Positions 1 through 7,018 of a stretch of DNA of 47,221 nt are shown here, piece after piece (the stretch's first letter is position 1; each line of letters begins with the position of its first letter). The translations under genes were made by a program, and so were the position numbers. The notes beneath the pieces are model-generated. The model was not told where the DNA came from and made no database searches. It was given only the letters and a program-made list of their open reading frames with translations. Source of the DNA: a virus. The stretch covers positions 1-47,221 of IMG/VR virus record IMGVR_UViG_3300030099_004051, one strand, 5' to 3'.

Positions 1-760
1 TGGTGTGGTTGTAAATGAAACTGTACTTAAAGACAGAACATTTGAAAACGGAGATGCAGGAATATATGCAGCTCCACACAATATTCCTTCTGAAACTCTT
101 GAGTCAGCTATGATGTTTAGAAAAGAAAATAAAGAAGATAATACTTTACGAATTGTTCTAGCAAGTACTCCTGTATCTGAGATAGGAATCTATGATGTGA
201 CAATAGGTACAGCATATACCTCATCAACTTTGCCATCAGGTAAAACTGAAGCAGTACTAGTTGAGGGAACAGATGTGTCAGGTGGTACGGCTACTAGATT
301 AGAAATCGGGGAATTAGTTATAGAAAAATCACGATGCAAGTCTATGGATTTTTCAGATATAAATGCACACACAATTAATATTATTGGCAATGCAAGTGAT
401 GGACAATCTATATCTCAAACGGCAGGTACTGCACGAATGAGAGCAATAGGTGGTGGACATCATCAAGCACAAGCTATGGTAACTAAAGGTGGAACATACG
501 ACAGGATATGGATTGATGCTCCTAATAGTGGGGTAAACGGAAAGGTAGATAAACTTATACTATCTAATCTTTGGACAAAAGGAGGAAGTTGTACCTTAAG
601 ACAAATGGATATAGGTACACTTACTATACAACTAAATGAAGTAGGTCAAGGTAATGGCTTTGACTCTAAAGAATTTACTGTAGCCACAACTGTGACAGCA
701 CAGGTGTGGAACGTGACAGGAAACGTGGAGGTCAGCATAGCCGAGCCTACTACACAATAA
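1..760 (+). CDS. C-terminal part of membrane-anchored beta-rich tail-region protein, module A copy (5' cut by window edge)
   Basis: The reading frame is open from the first base, so this is the 3' part of a gene; the GTG at position 5 is not a believable start. It aligns without gaps to 40062-40821, the last 253 codons of the complete gene at 39517. By hand I count about 61 mismatches in 760 bases, roughly 92 % identity, mostly silent. The protein is rich in Gly, Thr and Val with alternating hydrophobic residues, suggesting a beta-rich fold, and has no transmembrane segment in this part. No family is recognised. The neighbour downstream is a small membrane-protein gene 90 bases away, after a hairpin. 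Confidence 0.85.
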   Translation, partial: GVVVNETVLKDRTFENGDAGIYAAPHNIPSETLESAMMFRKENKEDNTLRIVLASTPVSEIGIYDVTIGTAYTSSTLPSGKTEAVLVEGTDVSGGTATRLEIGELVIEKSRCKSMDFSDINAHTINIIGNASDGQSISQTAGTARMRAIGGGHHQAQAMVTKGGTYDRIWIDAPNSGVNGKVDKLILSNLWTKGGSCTLRQMDIGTLTIQLNEVGQGNGFDSKEFTVATTVTAQVWNVTGNVEVSIAEPTTQ

Positions 761-767
761 AAATAAT

Positions 768-834
768 GGGAGAGAGACTTTAGTTTCCATGAATTAATAA
801 TTAATAATTAGCCTTCTACTTATTACTCTCTCCC
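768..834. promoter_or_regulatory. Long-range inverted repeat after the tail gene (module A)
   Basis: GGGAGAGAG at 768-776 pairs perfectly with CTCTCTCCC at 826-834 over a 49-nt A+T-rich loop. The second copy of this locus has the equivalent helix at 40829-40908, with one compensatory pair change (A-T here, G-C there). There is no T-run after it, so it is not a standard intrinsic terminator. It sits between the tail gene stop and the start at 850 and may be an RNA processing or stability element. Confidence 0.55.
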
Positions 835-849
835 TATATAAAGGACACA

Positions 850-1002
850 ATGAAAAAGAAAATTAAAATAGGACTAGGGACAATCATACTTACTACTGCA
901 GTAAGTTACCTCACACAGTATTGGTTTAAGCATAGTGGCTTAGAAGATAAGATGCTTAATAAAATAGACGACATCAAAGATGTGTTTAAAGGAGACAAGT
1001 AA
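850..1002 (+). CDS. Small membrane protein, 50 aa (lysis-region type)
   Basis: The 50-residue protein has a basic start (MKKKIKIG), one hydrophobic segment at about residues 8-24 and a charged C-terminus rich in Lys and Asp. ATG at 850 follows AAAGGACACA. The stop overlaps the next start as TAATG, so translation is probably coupled. A clear homologue sits at 40928-41080 with the same length and the same overlap. A role in lysis (holin or spanin accessory) is inferred only from size, topology and position after the tail genes. Confidence 0.7.
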   Translation: MKKKIKIGLGTIILTTAVSYLTQYWFKHSGLEDKMLNKIDDIKDVFKGDK

Positions 1003-1160
1003 TGCAATGGCTAGGAAAATTTAGACCACAAATATTTTTATCTATTGTGGTTCTAGGTGTGCTCTCAGTAGCAGGGATTCTAAACGGATATAACGAAATA
1101 GCTTCGGGTTGTATCGGAGGGATCATTGCTCTTGGAATGAAAATCTTGGAAGCTGAATAA
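1002..1160 (+). CDS. Small hydrophobic protein, 52 aa, holin-like candidate
   Basis: The protein begins MQWLGKFRPQ and has two hydrophobic stretches (about residues 11-27 and 35-46), then a short charged tail ending EAE. Its start overlaps the stop of the 850 gene (TAATG). The homologue at 41080-41238 keeps the length, the FRPQ/IRPQ motif and the ALGMK motif. Two membrane passes, very small size and position before the convergent terminator fit a small holin, but no lysin gene is recognisable nearby, so the role is unproven. Confidence 0.65.
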   Translation: MQWLGKFRPQIFLSIVVLGVLSVAGILNGYNEIASGCIGGIIALGMKILEAE

Positions 1161-1176
1161 ATTAAAGGAGGGACCA

Positions 1177-1362
1177 ATGAAAACTTTTGCTATGGCATTA
1201 AAGCTTGTAAGAAGTTACAGTGCGACTATCGTATTAGCATACGAATTACTTGTCATGATAGAAGAGACCGGTAGGGACAAAAGAATAACCCCTAAAGAAA
1301 GATCTATACTCATGAAAAAGTTTTGGGAAATAGTTGCATCTGTTAAATTAAACATGAAATAA
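1177..1362 (+). CDS. Small helical protein, 61 aa, unknown
   Basis: ATG at 1177 follows a good ribosome site (AAAGGAGGGACCA). The protein is amphipathic and probably all-helical. The homologue at 41947-42129 shares the pattern LVEIxExxGxDKKxTxKERSxxMKxxWxIV. In module A it directly follows the two membrane genes, whereas in module B a thermonuclease gene and an unknown gene separate them. It is the last plus-strand gene before the convergent minus-strand operon. No known family is recognised. Confidence 0.7.
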   Translation: MKTFAMALKLVRSYSATIVLAYELLVMIEETGRDKRITPKERSILMKKFWEIVASVKLNMK

Positions 1363-1426
1363 AAAAACTCTTAGCTTGTGAAAAGAACATTTTGAATATA
1401 ATTTCAGAGGGCTAAGAGTTTTTTTA
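1361..1426. terminator. Bidirectional terminator between convergent operons (module A)
   Basis: A run of seven A precedes CTCTTAGC (1368-1375). A 35-nt spacer follows, then GCTAAGAG (1411-1418) and a T7 run. Read on either strand this is a stem followed by T residues. It lies immediately after the 1177-1362 stop and would end the plus-strand transcript, and possibly the minus-strand one that comes through RusA. The long loop is unusual. Confidence 0.6.
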
Positions 1427-1601
1427 TGTTGAGAAATCAGGCTCCCCTATTTTATTTACCCTAAATAGATTTAATAATAATAACAGGATCATGGCACTGA
1501 TTTTTCATATTACAAATTAATACCTTAAGGCTAAGGTAAAAATTAGAATTACAATGATATTAAAATTATATATTAAAACTAAACTTTAGTCAACTATTTT
1601 A
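1427..1601. other. A+T-rich intergenic stretch, no gene seen
   Basis: No ORF with a ribosome site is seen here. The only local structure noticed is a small inverted repeat, TACCTTA and TAAGGTA, around a 4-nt loop in the middle of the stretch. It separates the plus-strand terminator from the tandem repeat block at 1602. Confidence 0.4.
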
Positions 1602-1682
1602 ATGTCATTGATGTCATTGATGTCACTCTTAGAAGGGATATTGTATGAAGGGAGTGTGACGTTTGTGACGTTTGTGACGTTA
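1602..1682. repeat. Mirrored 9-bp tandem repeats (3 + 3) at the end of the RusA gene
   Basis: Three direct 9-mers, ATGTCATTG, ATGTCATTG and ATGTCACTC (1602-1628), face three direct 9-mers on the other side, GTGACGTTT, GTGACGTTT and GTGACGTTA (1656-1682). The right block is the approximate reverse complement of the left, with G-T differences, so the unit can form a long helix around a 27-nt spacer. The last repeat includes the RusA stop codon. It could be a terminator-like RNA hairpin or an iteron-type protein-binding site. Confidence 0.6.
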
Positions 1683-2072
1683 TATTTCTTTTATAGAAAT
1701 AATTACTCTAGAGTTGTTATCTTTCTTTTGCTCCTTGAAAAACTCAGCTTCTATCTTTGCTAAATGAGGAGCATCATCTAACACGATACCACTGTCAACT
1801 ATTCCATCTAGTGTAGACTTCATACCAAAGATAAGGTTATCTAGGTCAATAGGTTTCCAATGATAAAACTCATAGCTTATTAATACCCTTGATTCTATAG
1901 GAGTAATAGATGTTTTTTCATCTGTCTTTTGTGCAGTTTCTATAGCCAATAACCTAGCACTCTCTCTTCTTTCCCTGTTAATCTTCCTAACAGTTCGCCA
2001 ATGAGCCCTTGAGTTACCCCTTATTTCTTTAGGAGGAACCTCTTGTATAGTAAACGTATATTCTCTCGTCAT
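1680..2072 (-). CDS. rusA: RusA-family Holliday junction resolvase (module A)
   Basis: The product is 130 aa, close to the roughly 120 aa of the E. coli enzyme. RusA dimers cut four-way DNA junctions and remove recombination branches before packaging. The family signature is clear: PPKEIRGNSRAHW near residues 13-25 and a carboxylate cluster D76, D78 in IDLDNLIFGMK, then D89, D99 and D100. The start overlaps the upstream gene by 44 nt in another frame, an arrangement also kept in the second copy (42864-43250, 38 nt). It is the last gene of the minus-strand operon and ends in the mirrored repeat block. Confidence 0.9.
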   Translation of the reverse strand: MTREYTFTIQEVPPKEIRGNSRAHWRTVRKINRERRESARLLAIETAQKTDEKTSITPIESRVLISYEFYHWKPIDLDNLIFGMKSTLDGIVDSGIVLDDAPHLAKIEAEFFKEQKKDNNSRVIISIKEI

Positions 2073-3087
2073 CTTTTAATTTTACCACACTATTTTTAAC
2101 ATTGTTCATTGCAATGTCTTTAATTTTCTTTTTTAAAATAGTTACTTTTTTATTTCCAAATTTGTTTTCATATTCTAATTCATTTAATTTTTTTGTTATT
2201 AATTTTTTAACCAAAGGTCTTATAACAGAGAACTCTTTTCTTTTTTGTAGGGCTTTTTGTTTTTTCTTTGCATAATATTCTCTTATTTTTTTAGTCATCA
2301 TGCTAAAGAAATACCCATTTGTTTTGTGCTTATAGTCTCCAACCTTTACCCATCTACCATTTTCCCCTACCCCACCACGTACAAGCTTCTCATATGACAC
2401 AGATTCATGCATAGGAATAGCCATGTCTATATACTTATCATCTTTCCATACAAAGTCCACGTAATCATGCGTTCTCGCAACAAATTTGGCACTTTCATTG
2501 GGCATTAAAGGTTTAACTTCTTCGCTTTCAGGTAAAAACCTTGGAGGTCTTGCGTTTTTTGCTCTTACTCTTAAAAAGTTTTGAAAATCAGATCTTTGTT
2601 TAACCATACCTACAGCAACTGAAGATCTTCTTCCTGTTTTTCTACTAATTAATTCAAACTTTACCATTATATTTCTTATAGGAGTATCCCCTATATTTTT
2701 AATAACACCGGTTACTATTTGTTGATGCCCACTTGGAATCTTGTTTAATTTTTTTTGATGACTAGGTCTACTATATACCTTTTTTAATTTTATACTTCTT
2801 ATATCAGCCCACATAGAATCCCCATAAGATTTTATACTTTTTCTTTCTTTCATTTCTCTAGCTATGTATTCTCCTGTAACAAGAGCATCTCTTGTAGCAA
2901 GACTTCCCCATATGGCATACCCTTGTGTCTTTACATACCTTGGTCCTTCAGCTTGTAAAGATTTTCTAATTACTGTTCCTATAAATTCTTGTAATGCTTT
3001 AGTGGTAGGAAGATTTAATAAAGGCTTTCTGTTTTTTTTGTAAGCTAAAATCTTACCATCTTCTCTTTCGTAATAATCTTTTTTCAT
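2029..3087 (-). CDS. Unknown basic protein, 352 aa, N-terminal domain shared with module B
   Basis: ATG at 3087 follows AAAGGACTAAT. Residues about 25-110 match the short module B protein at 43213-43524 in pattern (AEGPRY against QEGPEY; YGDSMWADI against YCGSYWTDV) at the same position just upstream of RusA. The following 240 residues are absent from B and very Lys-rich, ending in a long basic helix region (about 270-330). The high charge suggests DNA or RNA binding. No family is recognised. Its 3' end overlaps RusA by 44 nt. Confidence 0.7.
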   Translation of the reverse strand: MKKDYYEREDGKILAYKKNRKPLLNLPTTKALQEFIGTVIRKSLQAEGPRYVKTQGYAIWGSLATRDALVTGEYIAREMKERKSIKSYGDSMWADIRSIKLKKVYSRPSHQKKLNKIPSGHQQIVTGVIKNIGDTPIRNIMVKFELISRKTGRRSSVAVGMVKQRSDFQNFLRVRAKNARPPRFLPESEEVKPLMPNESAKFVARTHDYVDFVWKDDKYIDMAIPMHESVSYEKLVRGGVGENGRWVKVGDYKHKTNGYFFSMMTKKIREYYAKKKQKALQKRKEFSVIRPLVKKLITKKLNELEYENKFGNKKVTILKKKIKDIAMNNVKNSVVKLKDDERIYVYYTRGSS

Positions 3088-3115
3088 ATTAGTCCTTTAA
3101 ACTATAGCTACTTTA

Positions 3116-3200
3116 TTGCAAAGCTATTATAGCTTTGCAATTAATAGCAATTGTTAATATTATTAATAGCTATTATAATAGCTATTGTAATAGCTAAATA
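3116..3200. repeat. A+T palindrome island: perfect 11-bp-arm palindrome plus TAGCTATTATAGCTA-type repeats
   Basis: TTGCAAAGCTA (3116-3126) and TAGCTTTGCAA (3130-3140) are perfect arms around TTA. The stretch after it to about 3200 repeats AATAGCTATTA and TAGCAATTG words in overlapping palindromes. It is the only sizeable gap in this operon, between the genes at 3087 and 3212. The same words recur at 13616-13766 beside the terS promoter. It could be an operator, a hairpin that limits transcription, or a recombination joint. Confidence 0.6.
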
Positions 3201-3211
3201 TAAATAACCTT

Positions 3212-4534
3212 TCAAGCTTTAACCCCATACTTACTTGTTCCATCTTGTTGAACAAACTTATCTATTTTATTTTGTGCTTTAAGTCTAGATAATTCGGGAG
3301 CAATTATTTCTTTAGAAACACCCAACTCTTTAACAATAACTTCTACACTCATAGGCTCGTAAGTTTTAAGCAAGTTTAATATCTTTTGTTTATTAGACAA
3401 CTCCTTACCTAACGAAGGGTCTGCGTCAACAGATGTCTCTTTGAACCTAACGCTGTTTGTATTTTTAAAATCACTTACCTCAAATGAAAGTGTCATACCT
3501 ATAGGATTCTCTAACATACCCTCGTTGTTTTTTCTATGATGAAACGCAACTGTCATATTGTTAGCCCCTTGTTCTTGGCTCTTATTTATCTGCCATATAT
3601 TTCCGGCATCATTTATTTTAAGAACACTCCCTATAGGATCGACTCCTCCTTTAGCAATGTGATCTATGATTAAAGAGTTTTCGACTTTCAACTTTCTGAT
3701 TTCTTCAAACAAAACCTGTACTGATTCAGCATCATTAAATGCTCCCCCTACAGACTTGGCTGCACTGTCAACAATAATTGTTTTAATTTTATGCTCACTT
3801 ATCTCAGCTATTATTTCGGGTATAGAATTTTTAAAAGTCTTTGATAGTGATTTGTATCTTAGCTTAGGGTTAGGTAATCCTATTCCTTTAGCGACAGCTT
3901 TAACTCTTTTGTCAAAGTCATACTTGTTGCTTTCCCAATCAAGATATATCACACTTGAATCATGATCTAAAGCTTGGCAATCTGTTACCTCGGGAGGACA
4001 GTGTCCACACAAATACTCTGAGGCAAAAGGTTTAACAGGACTTACCTCGTTGTACCCCCTGTTACTTAACATAAGTGCCATGAGGATAGCAAAGTATGAC
4101 TTGCTTGACCCTCCTTGACCAAACAATATGTTCGGTCTTCCTTTTCTTATGAAAGGATAAAAAGTGTAAGGGTAAACTTCTTGTACATCAAGGTTCCCTA
4201 CTATGACAGAGGGTTCTCCTCTCATCATATGCTCATCTACTTTATACGTGAGCTGTTCAATCATAGTGGACCAATGAGAATGAATAGGCTGTGCGTCATA
4301 CATCTCAGCCGTTTTATCTAGAATACTAGACAATCCTTTCTTACCGGAGGCACTATGAAAGTTTAATCTTGAGGAATGTAATAACAACTCTCCTTCATCA
4401 GTACGAAACCATCTAACTATAGCTGTAGTGCTATCATTTTTATTTGATATCCTATCAACAATAGCTTTGATGCTATCCTTCTGCCAATTGAGAGTATAAC
4501 TCCCCCCTATTTCTTCAAAAGTGTAATCACTCAT
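3212..4534 (-). CDS. RepA/KaiC-like P-loop ATPase with C-terminal winged helix (module A)
   Basis: The product is 440 aa. A Walker A-like loop GQGGSSKS lies at residues 139-146, followed by VIYLDWES (195-202) and a Walker B-like TIIVDS (252-257), then IDHIAKGG. This layout is typical of RepA/AAA_25-type replicative ATPases of phages and plasmids, which act as hexameric helicases or loaders. Residues about 380-440 look like a winged helix, probably for DNA binding. The module B homologue (43796-44923) lacks that winged helix and an inserted Cys-rich loop (C176, C179, C186). It overlaps the upstream gene at the start. Confidence 0.8.
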   Translation of the reverse strand: MSDYTFEEIGGSYTLNWQKDSIKAIVDRISNKNDSTTAIVRWFRTDEGELLLHSSRLNFHSASGKKGLSSILDKTAEMYDAQPIHSHWSTMIEQLTYKVDEHMMRGEPSVIVGNLDVQEVYPYTFYPFIRKGRPNILFGQGGSSKSYFAILMALMLSNRGYNEVSPVKPFASEYLCGHCPPEVTDCQALDHDSSVIYLDWESNKYDFDKRVKAVAKGIGLPNPKLRYKSLSKTFKNSIPEIIAEISEHKIKTIIVDSAAKSVGGAFNDAESVQVLFEEIRKLKVENSLIIDHIAKGGVDPIGSVLKINDAGNIWQINKSQEQGANNMTVAFHHRKNNEGMLENPIGMTLSFEVSDFKNTNSVRFKETSVDADPSLGKELSNKQKILNLLKTYEPMSVEVIVKELGVSKEIIAPELSRLKAQNKIDKFVQQDGTSKYGVKA

Positions 4535-4866
4535 ACAGAAATTCCTTTTTGTTTTCCATTTCCATTTTCTTTTTTCTTAGGTTTGTTAATGAGAAATTCA
4601 AAGTTCTTTTTGTTTCTCTCTACTAACTTTTCCATTTTTTCTTTAGACTCTAATGCGTTACCAAAAGCTAAACGTGATCTCATGTCGGCACTACCTATCA
4701 TGTCAGCTAAGTAACGATTCTGTCTTAACGATTGGCACAACAATCTTACTATCATCTCATTAAATGTATAAGTTTTTTGTACCCATGGCTCAGATAGATT
4801 CTTTTCTATCTGAGCTATTTGTTCGTATGTTAAAGTGTCTAAAGATAAAGGTTCTTCTCTAACCAC
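4531..4866 (-). CDS. Unknown helical protein with conserved ADMRSRLAFGNA motif, 111 aa
   Basis: The start is GTG at 4866 after AAAGGAGAAGAT; the ATG two bases upstream is in the exonuclease frame. The C-terminal half (SADMRSRLAFGNA, then a charged helix and a basic tail) is nearly the same as the module B protein at 45121-45405, while the N-terminal half differs. It always sits immediately upstream (in transcription) of the P-loop ATPase (with one small gene between in B), so it may be an ATPase partner or loader; that is inference. It overlaps both neighbours. Confidence 0.7.
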   Translation of the reverse strand: MVREEPLSLDTLTYEQIAQIEKNLSEPWVQKTYTFNEMIVRLLCQSLRQNRYLADMIGSADMRSRLAFGNALESKEKMEKLVERNKKNFEFLINKPKKKENGNGKQKGISV

Positions 4867-5672
4867 ATCTTCTCCTTTAACTTGTAATAAAGTTTTGTAG
4901 CATTTTCAAAAGCCCTATAACTTGGAAGAGTTATAACTTTATCTATTTCTACGTTAGCATTTTCTTTTCCTAACTTAACTACCCATGCCATATCAAAAGG
5001 ACTTCGTTCTCCTATTAAGTTAAGATGTTTTCTGTTAAGTCTTTGTAAGGCATGGCTGTATGCCCCTACTTGTAATCTGTGTTCGTCATAAATTCCTTTA
5101 CTTGTTTTAAAATCTACAACAACAGTATTATTTTCGTGAACAATAACTGCATCTACAGTACCTGCGTATGCATAATACATACTATCAGAACATACTTGCA
5201 CTTCACTCCCTATAAACACAGGGTTGTATTGTTCACAAAACATTTCAAAAGATTCCATAACAAATTTGAAATCAATAGGAATTACAGGATCTTTTTCATT
5301 GTTTATTCTAGCATTGATAACCTTTTCAATCAGTGCATGAGCATGACTCCCGAAGTCTCCTGCTGTTTGCAAGACTTGATCGGGAGTTTTACTAGCTTCA
5401 TTTATGATTGCATCTATGTCATCAGAGTTTTTAATCTCAGGTAAAGTGCCGTTCATTACATGATTCTGTAATACATACTTCACTTTTTCTAGAGATTGTT
5501 TCTTAGCCCATGGAATCAAGGCAGGTTTGTTAATGACGTTAAGGATTGTAGTTACTGAAGTGTACTGTTTCCCAAGTTCGTCAACATAAACCCTCCCTCT
5601 TCCTTTAGCTTTAACTTCTAAAGGAGGAGCAAGTTCTAATAATTTACGAGTATTATTTACAAGTGTCTTCAT
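4839..5672 (-). CDS. Cas4/RecB-like PD-(D/E)XK exonuclease, 277 aa
   Basis: ATG at 5672 overlaps the upstream stop (TAATG); an in-frame GTG three codons earlier is less likely. The nuclease core is visible: GSHAHALIEK with H110, E157 in IGSEVQV, D174 in GTVDAVI, D187-x-K189 in VVDFKTSK, and the QVGAYSHAL motif (Q201, Y205) characteristic of the RecB/Cas4/lambda-exonuclease-like group. Such enzymes resect DNA ends for single-strand annealing. It follows the SSB-like gene and precedes the ATPase genes, as expected for a recombination-replication operon. Module B lacks this gene. Confidence 0.85.
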   Translation of the reverse strand: MKTLVNNTRKLLELAPPLEVKAKGRGRVYVDELGKQYTSVTTILNVINKPALIPWAKKQSLEKVKYVLQNHVMNGTLPEIKNSDDIDAIINEASKTPDQVLQTAGDFGSHAHALIEKVINARINNEKDPVIPIDFKFVMESFEMFCEQYNPVFIGSEVQVCSDSMYYAYAGTVDAVIVHENNTVVVDFKTSKGIYDEHRLQVGAYSHALQRLNRKHLNLIGERSPFDMAWVVKLGKENANVEIDKVITLPSYRAFENATKLYYKLKEKMWLEKNLYL

Positions 5673-6283
5673 TAATTCCACTCATCATAAATTACATTTA
5701 CTAATTCGGCTACCATTACCAAGGCTTGACCAAGGTCATCTCTGTCCCATGTATCAACAGGTTTACTATGGTTTTCCATTAAGCTTTTTAACATAGCTGT
5801 TCTAGAAATTACCATGTCTCTTGACATTTCTTGAGACACCTCTTGTTGTACGACAGGTTGTGGCTGAGGCTGTGCAACAGGCTGAGGTTGAGGCTGAACA
5901 GGTGGCGTTACTTGAGGTTGAGGTTGGACAGGTGTTTCATTAGAAACATTCCAATCTATTATCTCCCAATCCCATGCCCAATTAATCATCTTGCCGTCAG
6001 GATAATATCCTGCTTTAAGATTTCCACTTTGGTCTTGTTGTAATCTTCTTCTTCTAAACGTACAAGGAATTGCGTCTCCTTGATTAGCTTGTTTATCTCT
6101 AGCTACCCAAAACGTTACAGGGTATTGTCCAATTTCAGAACAATCTCCTATAATTTTATTTTGTTCAGCTCCCCAAGAAGAAACTACCGGTTCAACAGAC
6201 TTGATAGTTAGAGTCCCCGTCAATTCGGGTACTGAAGATTTAACTTCTTGAGTGTTTGCAATGAATGAAGGTTTCTTATTCAT
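5672..6283 (-). CDS. Putative single-strand-DNA-binding-like protein with PQ-rich linker (module A)
   Basis: The product is 203 aa. Residues 1-115 look like a compact beta-rich domain with aromatic and basic residues (FWVARD, CTFRRRRL, WAWDWEII). A linker of PQPQ repeats follows at about 118-150 and a helical C-terminus ends DEWN. The module B homologue (45857-46471) keeps the RRRRL and HNWDWEI segments but not the PQ linker. OB-type domain plus flexible linker is how many phage SSBs are built, and the gene precedes an exonuclease, but the family call is inference. The ribosome site is AAGAGGTG before ATG at 6283. Confidence 0.55.
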   Translation of the reverse strand: MNKKPSFIANTQEVKSSVPELTGTLTIKSVEPVVSSWGAEQNKIIGDCSEIGQYPVTFWVARDKQANQGDAIPCTFRRRRLQQDQSGNLKAGYYPDGKMINWAWDWEIIDWNVSNETPVQPQPQVTPPVQPQPQPVAQPQPQPVVQQEVSQEMSRDMVISRTAMLKSLMENHSKPVDTWDRDDLGQALVMVAELVNVIYDEWN

Positions 6284-6287
6284 CAGT

Positions 6288-6566
6288 TTACACCTCTTTT
6301 ATTTGTAAATGTTTTATTTTAAACTCTTTAATAACTCTTCCTTTTATATAATGTGTTATACAATCACGTTTAGAATAATTATTAAAGAAATCTTTAGTCA
6401 TTATGTATGTGCTAGGGTATGGTTGATCTAACTGTAGATTCTCATACCCTATCTGTATCCATAATGTGTCAAACGTATCGAAATGGTGGGTACTTACACC
6501 GATCTTTTCGTTGCTATTCACACCATTCCAAATAGGTTCTTTAATTGTTAGTAGACCTATTGCCAT
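6288..6566 (-). CDS. Small protein with PIWNG motif, 92 aa, unknown (module A)
   Basis: Its homologue in module B is the protein starting at 46823: both have an N-terminal PIWNG, a middle DTLWIQI/DELHVQI, and YPSTYIMTK/YPDTYVFTK followed by a phenylalanine-rich stretch. It lies immediately before the SSB-like gene in both modules, so the two probably work together. The start overlaps the upstream gene by 26 nt and the ribosome site is weak, but the start aligns with that of the homologue. No known family is recognised. Confidence 0.65.
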   Translation of the reverse strand: MAIGLLTIKEPIWNGVNSNEKIGVSTHHFDTFDTLWIQIGYENLQLDQPYPSTYIMTKDFFNNYSKRDCITHYIKGRVIKEFKIKHLQIKEV

Positions 6567-6978
6567 CTAAGTACACTTCTGAGTGTCCATGAATGTAATC
6601 TTTATCTACTCTTTTAAACTTTGTTAATTTGTTTTTTCTAAGATATTCAACAGGAATTTTCTTCAAGTATTTTTTTACTTTAGAAGTGAATCCTAATTCA
6701 GTCTTAGCTTCTTTAACTTCTTTAACAAAGTCTCCATAAAGCTCATTATCAACAAGCATTTTAGTTAGCATTTTCATATCAGTTATTTCTACATTACTAA
6801 TAAATGTAAGAACTGAAGCAACTAATAGCTTGGTCTTAAGCTTAGTGTTAGGCAAGTCTTGTCCTGTTATATAAGGAGGACTCTCCTTTTTAACAGTAGC
6901 TACTTTCTTCTTCTTAGTAACTTTAGGTGTTGGCTTTTTACCAACACCCTTAGTTTTTTTCTTTGTATTTGTAGGCAT
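6541..6978 (-). CDS. Unknown protein with very basic N-terminal tail, 145 aa
   Basis: ATG at 6978 follows a strong ribosome site (AGGAGGAAATTT). Residues 1-32 are mostly Lys, Thr and Pro (TKKKTKGVGKKPTPKVTKKKK), a histone-tail-like disordered segment likely to contact DNA. Residues 45-145 are helical. No homologue is seen in module B. It may be a DNA-binding accessory of the replication operon. Confidence 0.65.
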   Translation of the reverse strand: MPTNTKKKTKGVGKKPTPKVTKKKKVATVKKESPPYITGQDLPNTKLKTKLLVASVLTFISNVEITDMKMLTKMLVDNELYGDFVKEVKEAKTELGFTSKVKKYLKKIPVEYLRKNKLTKFKRVDKDYIHGHSEVYLDGNRSTNN

Positions 6979-7018
6979 AAATTTCCTCCTATTACTATTG
7001 TACTATAGCTGTCAAGCC

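Noticed and set aside
1-760. Direct terminal repeat of a finished linear genome
   Set aside because: The copy at 40062-40821 differs at about 8 % of positions and later genes differ far more; terminal repeats are identical.
4839-5681. GTG start at 5681 for the exonuclease
   Set aside because: ATG at 5672 overlaps the previous stop as TAATG, like many pairs in this genome, and loses only three residues.
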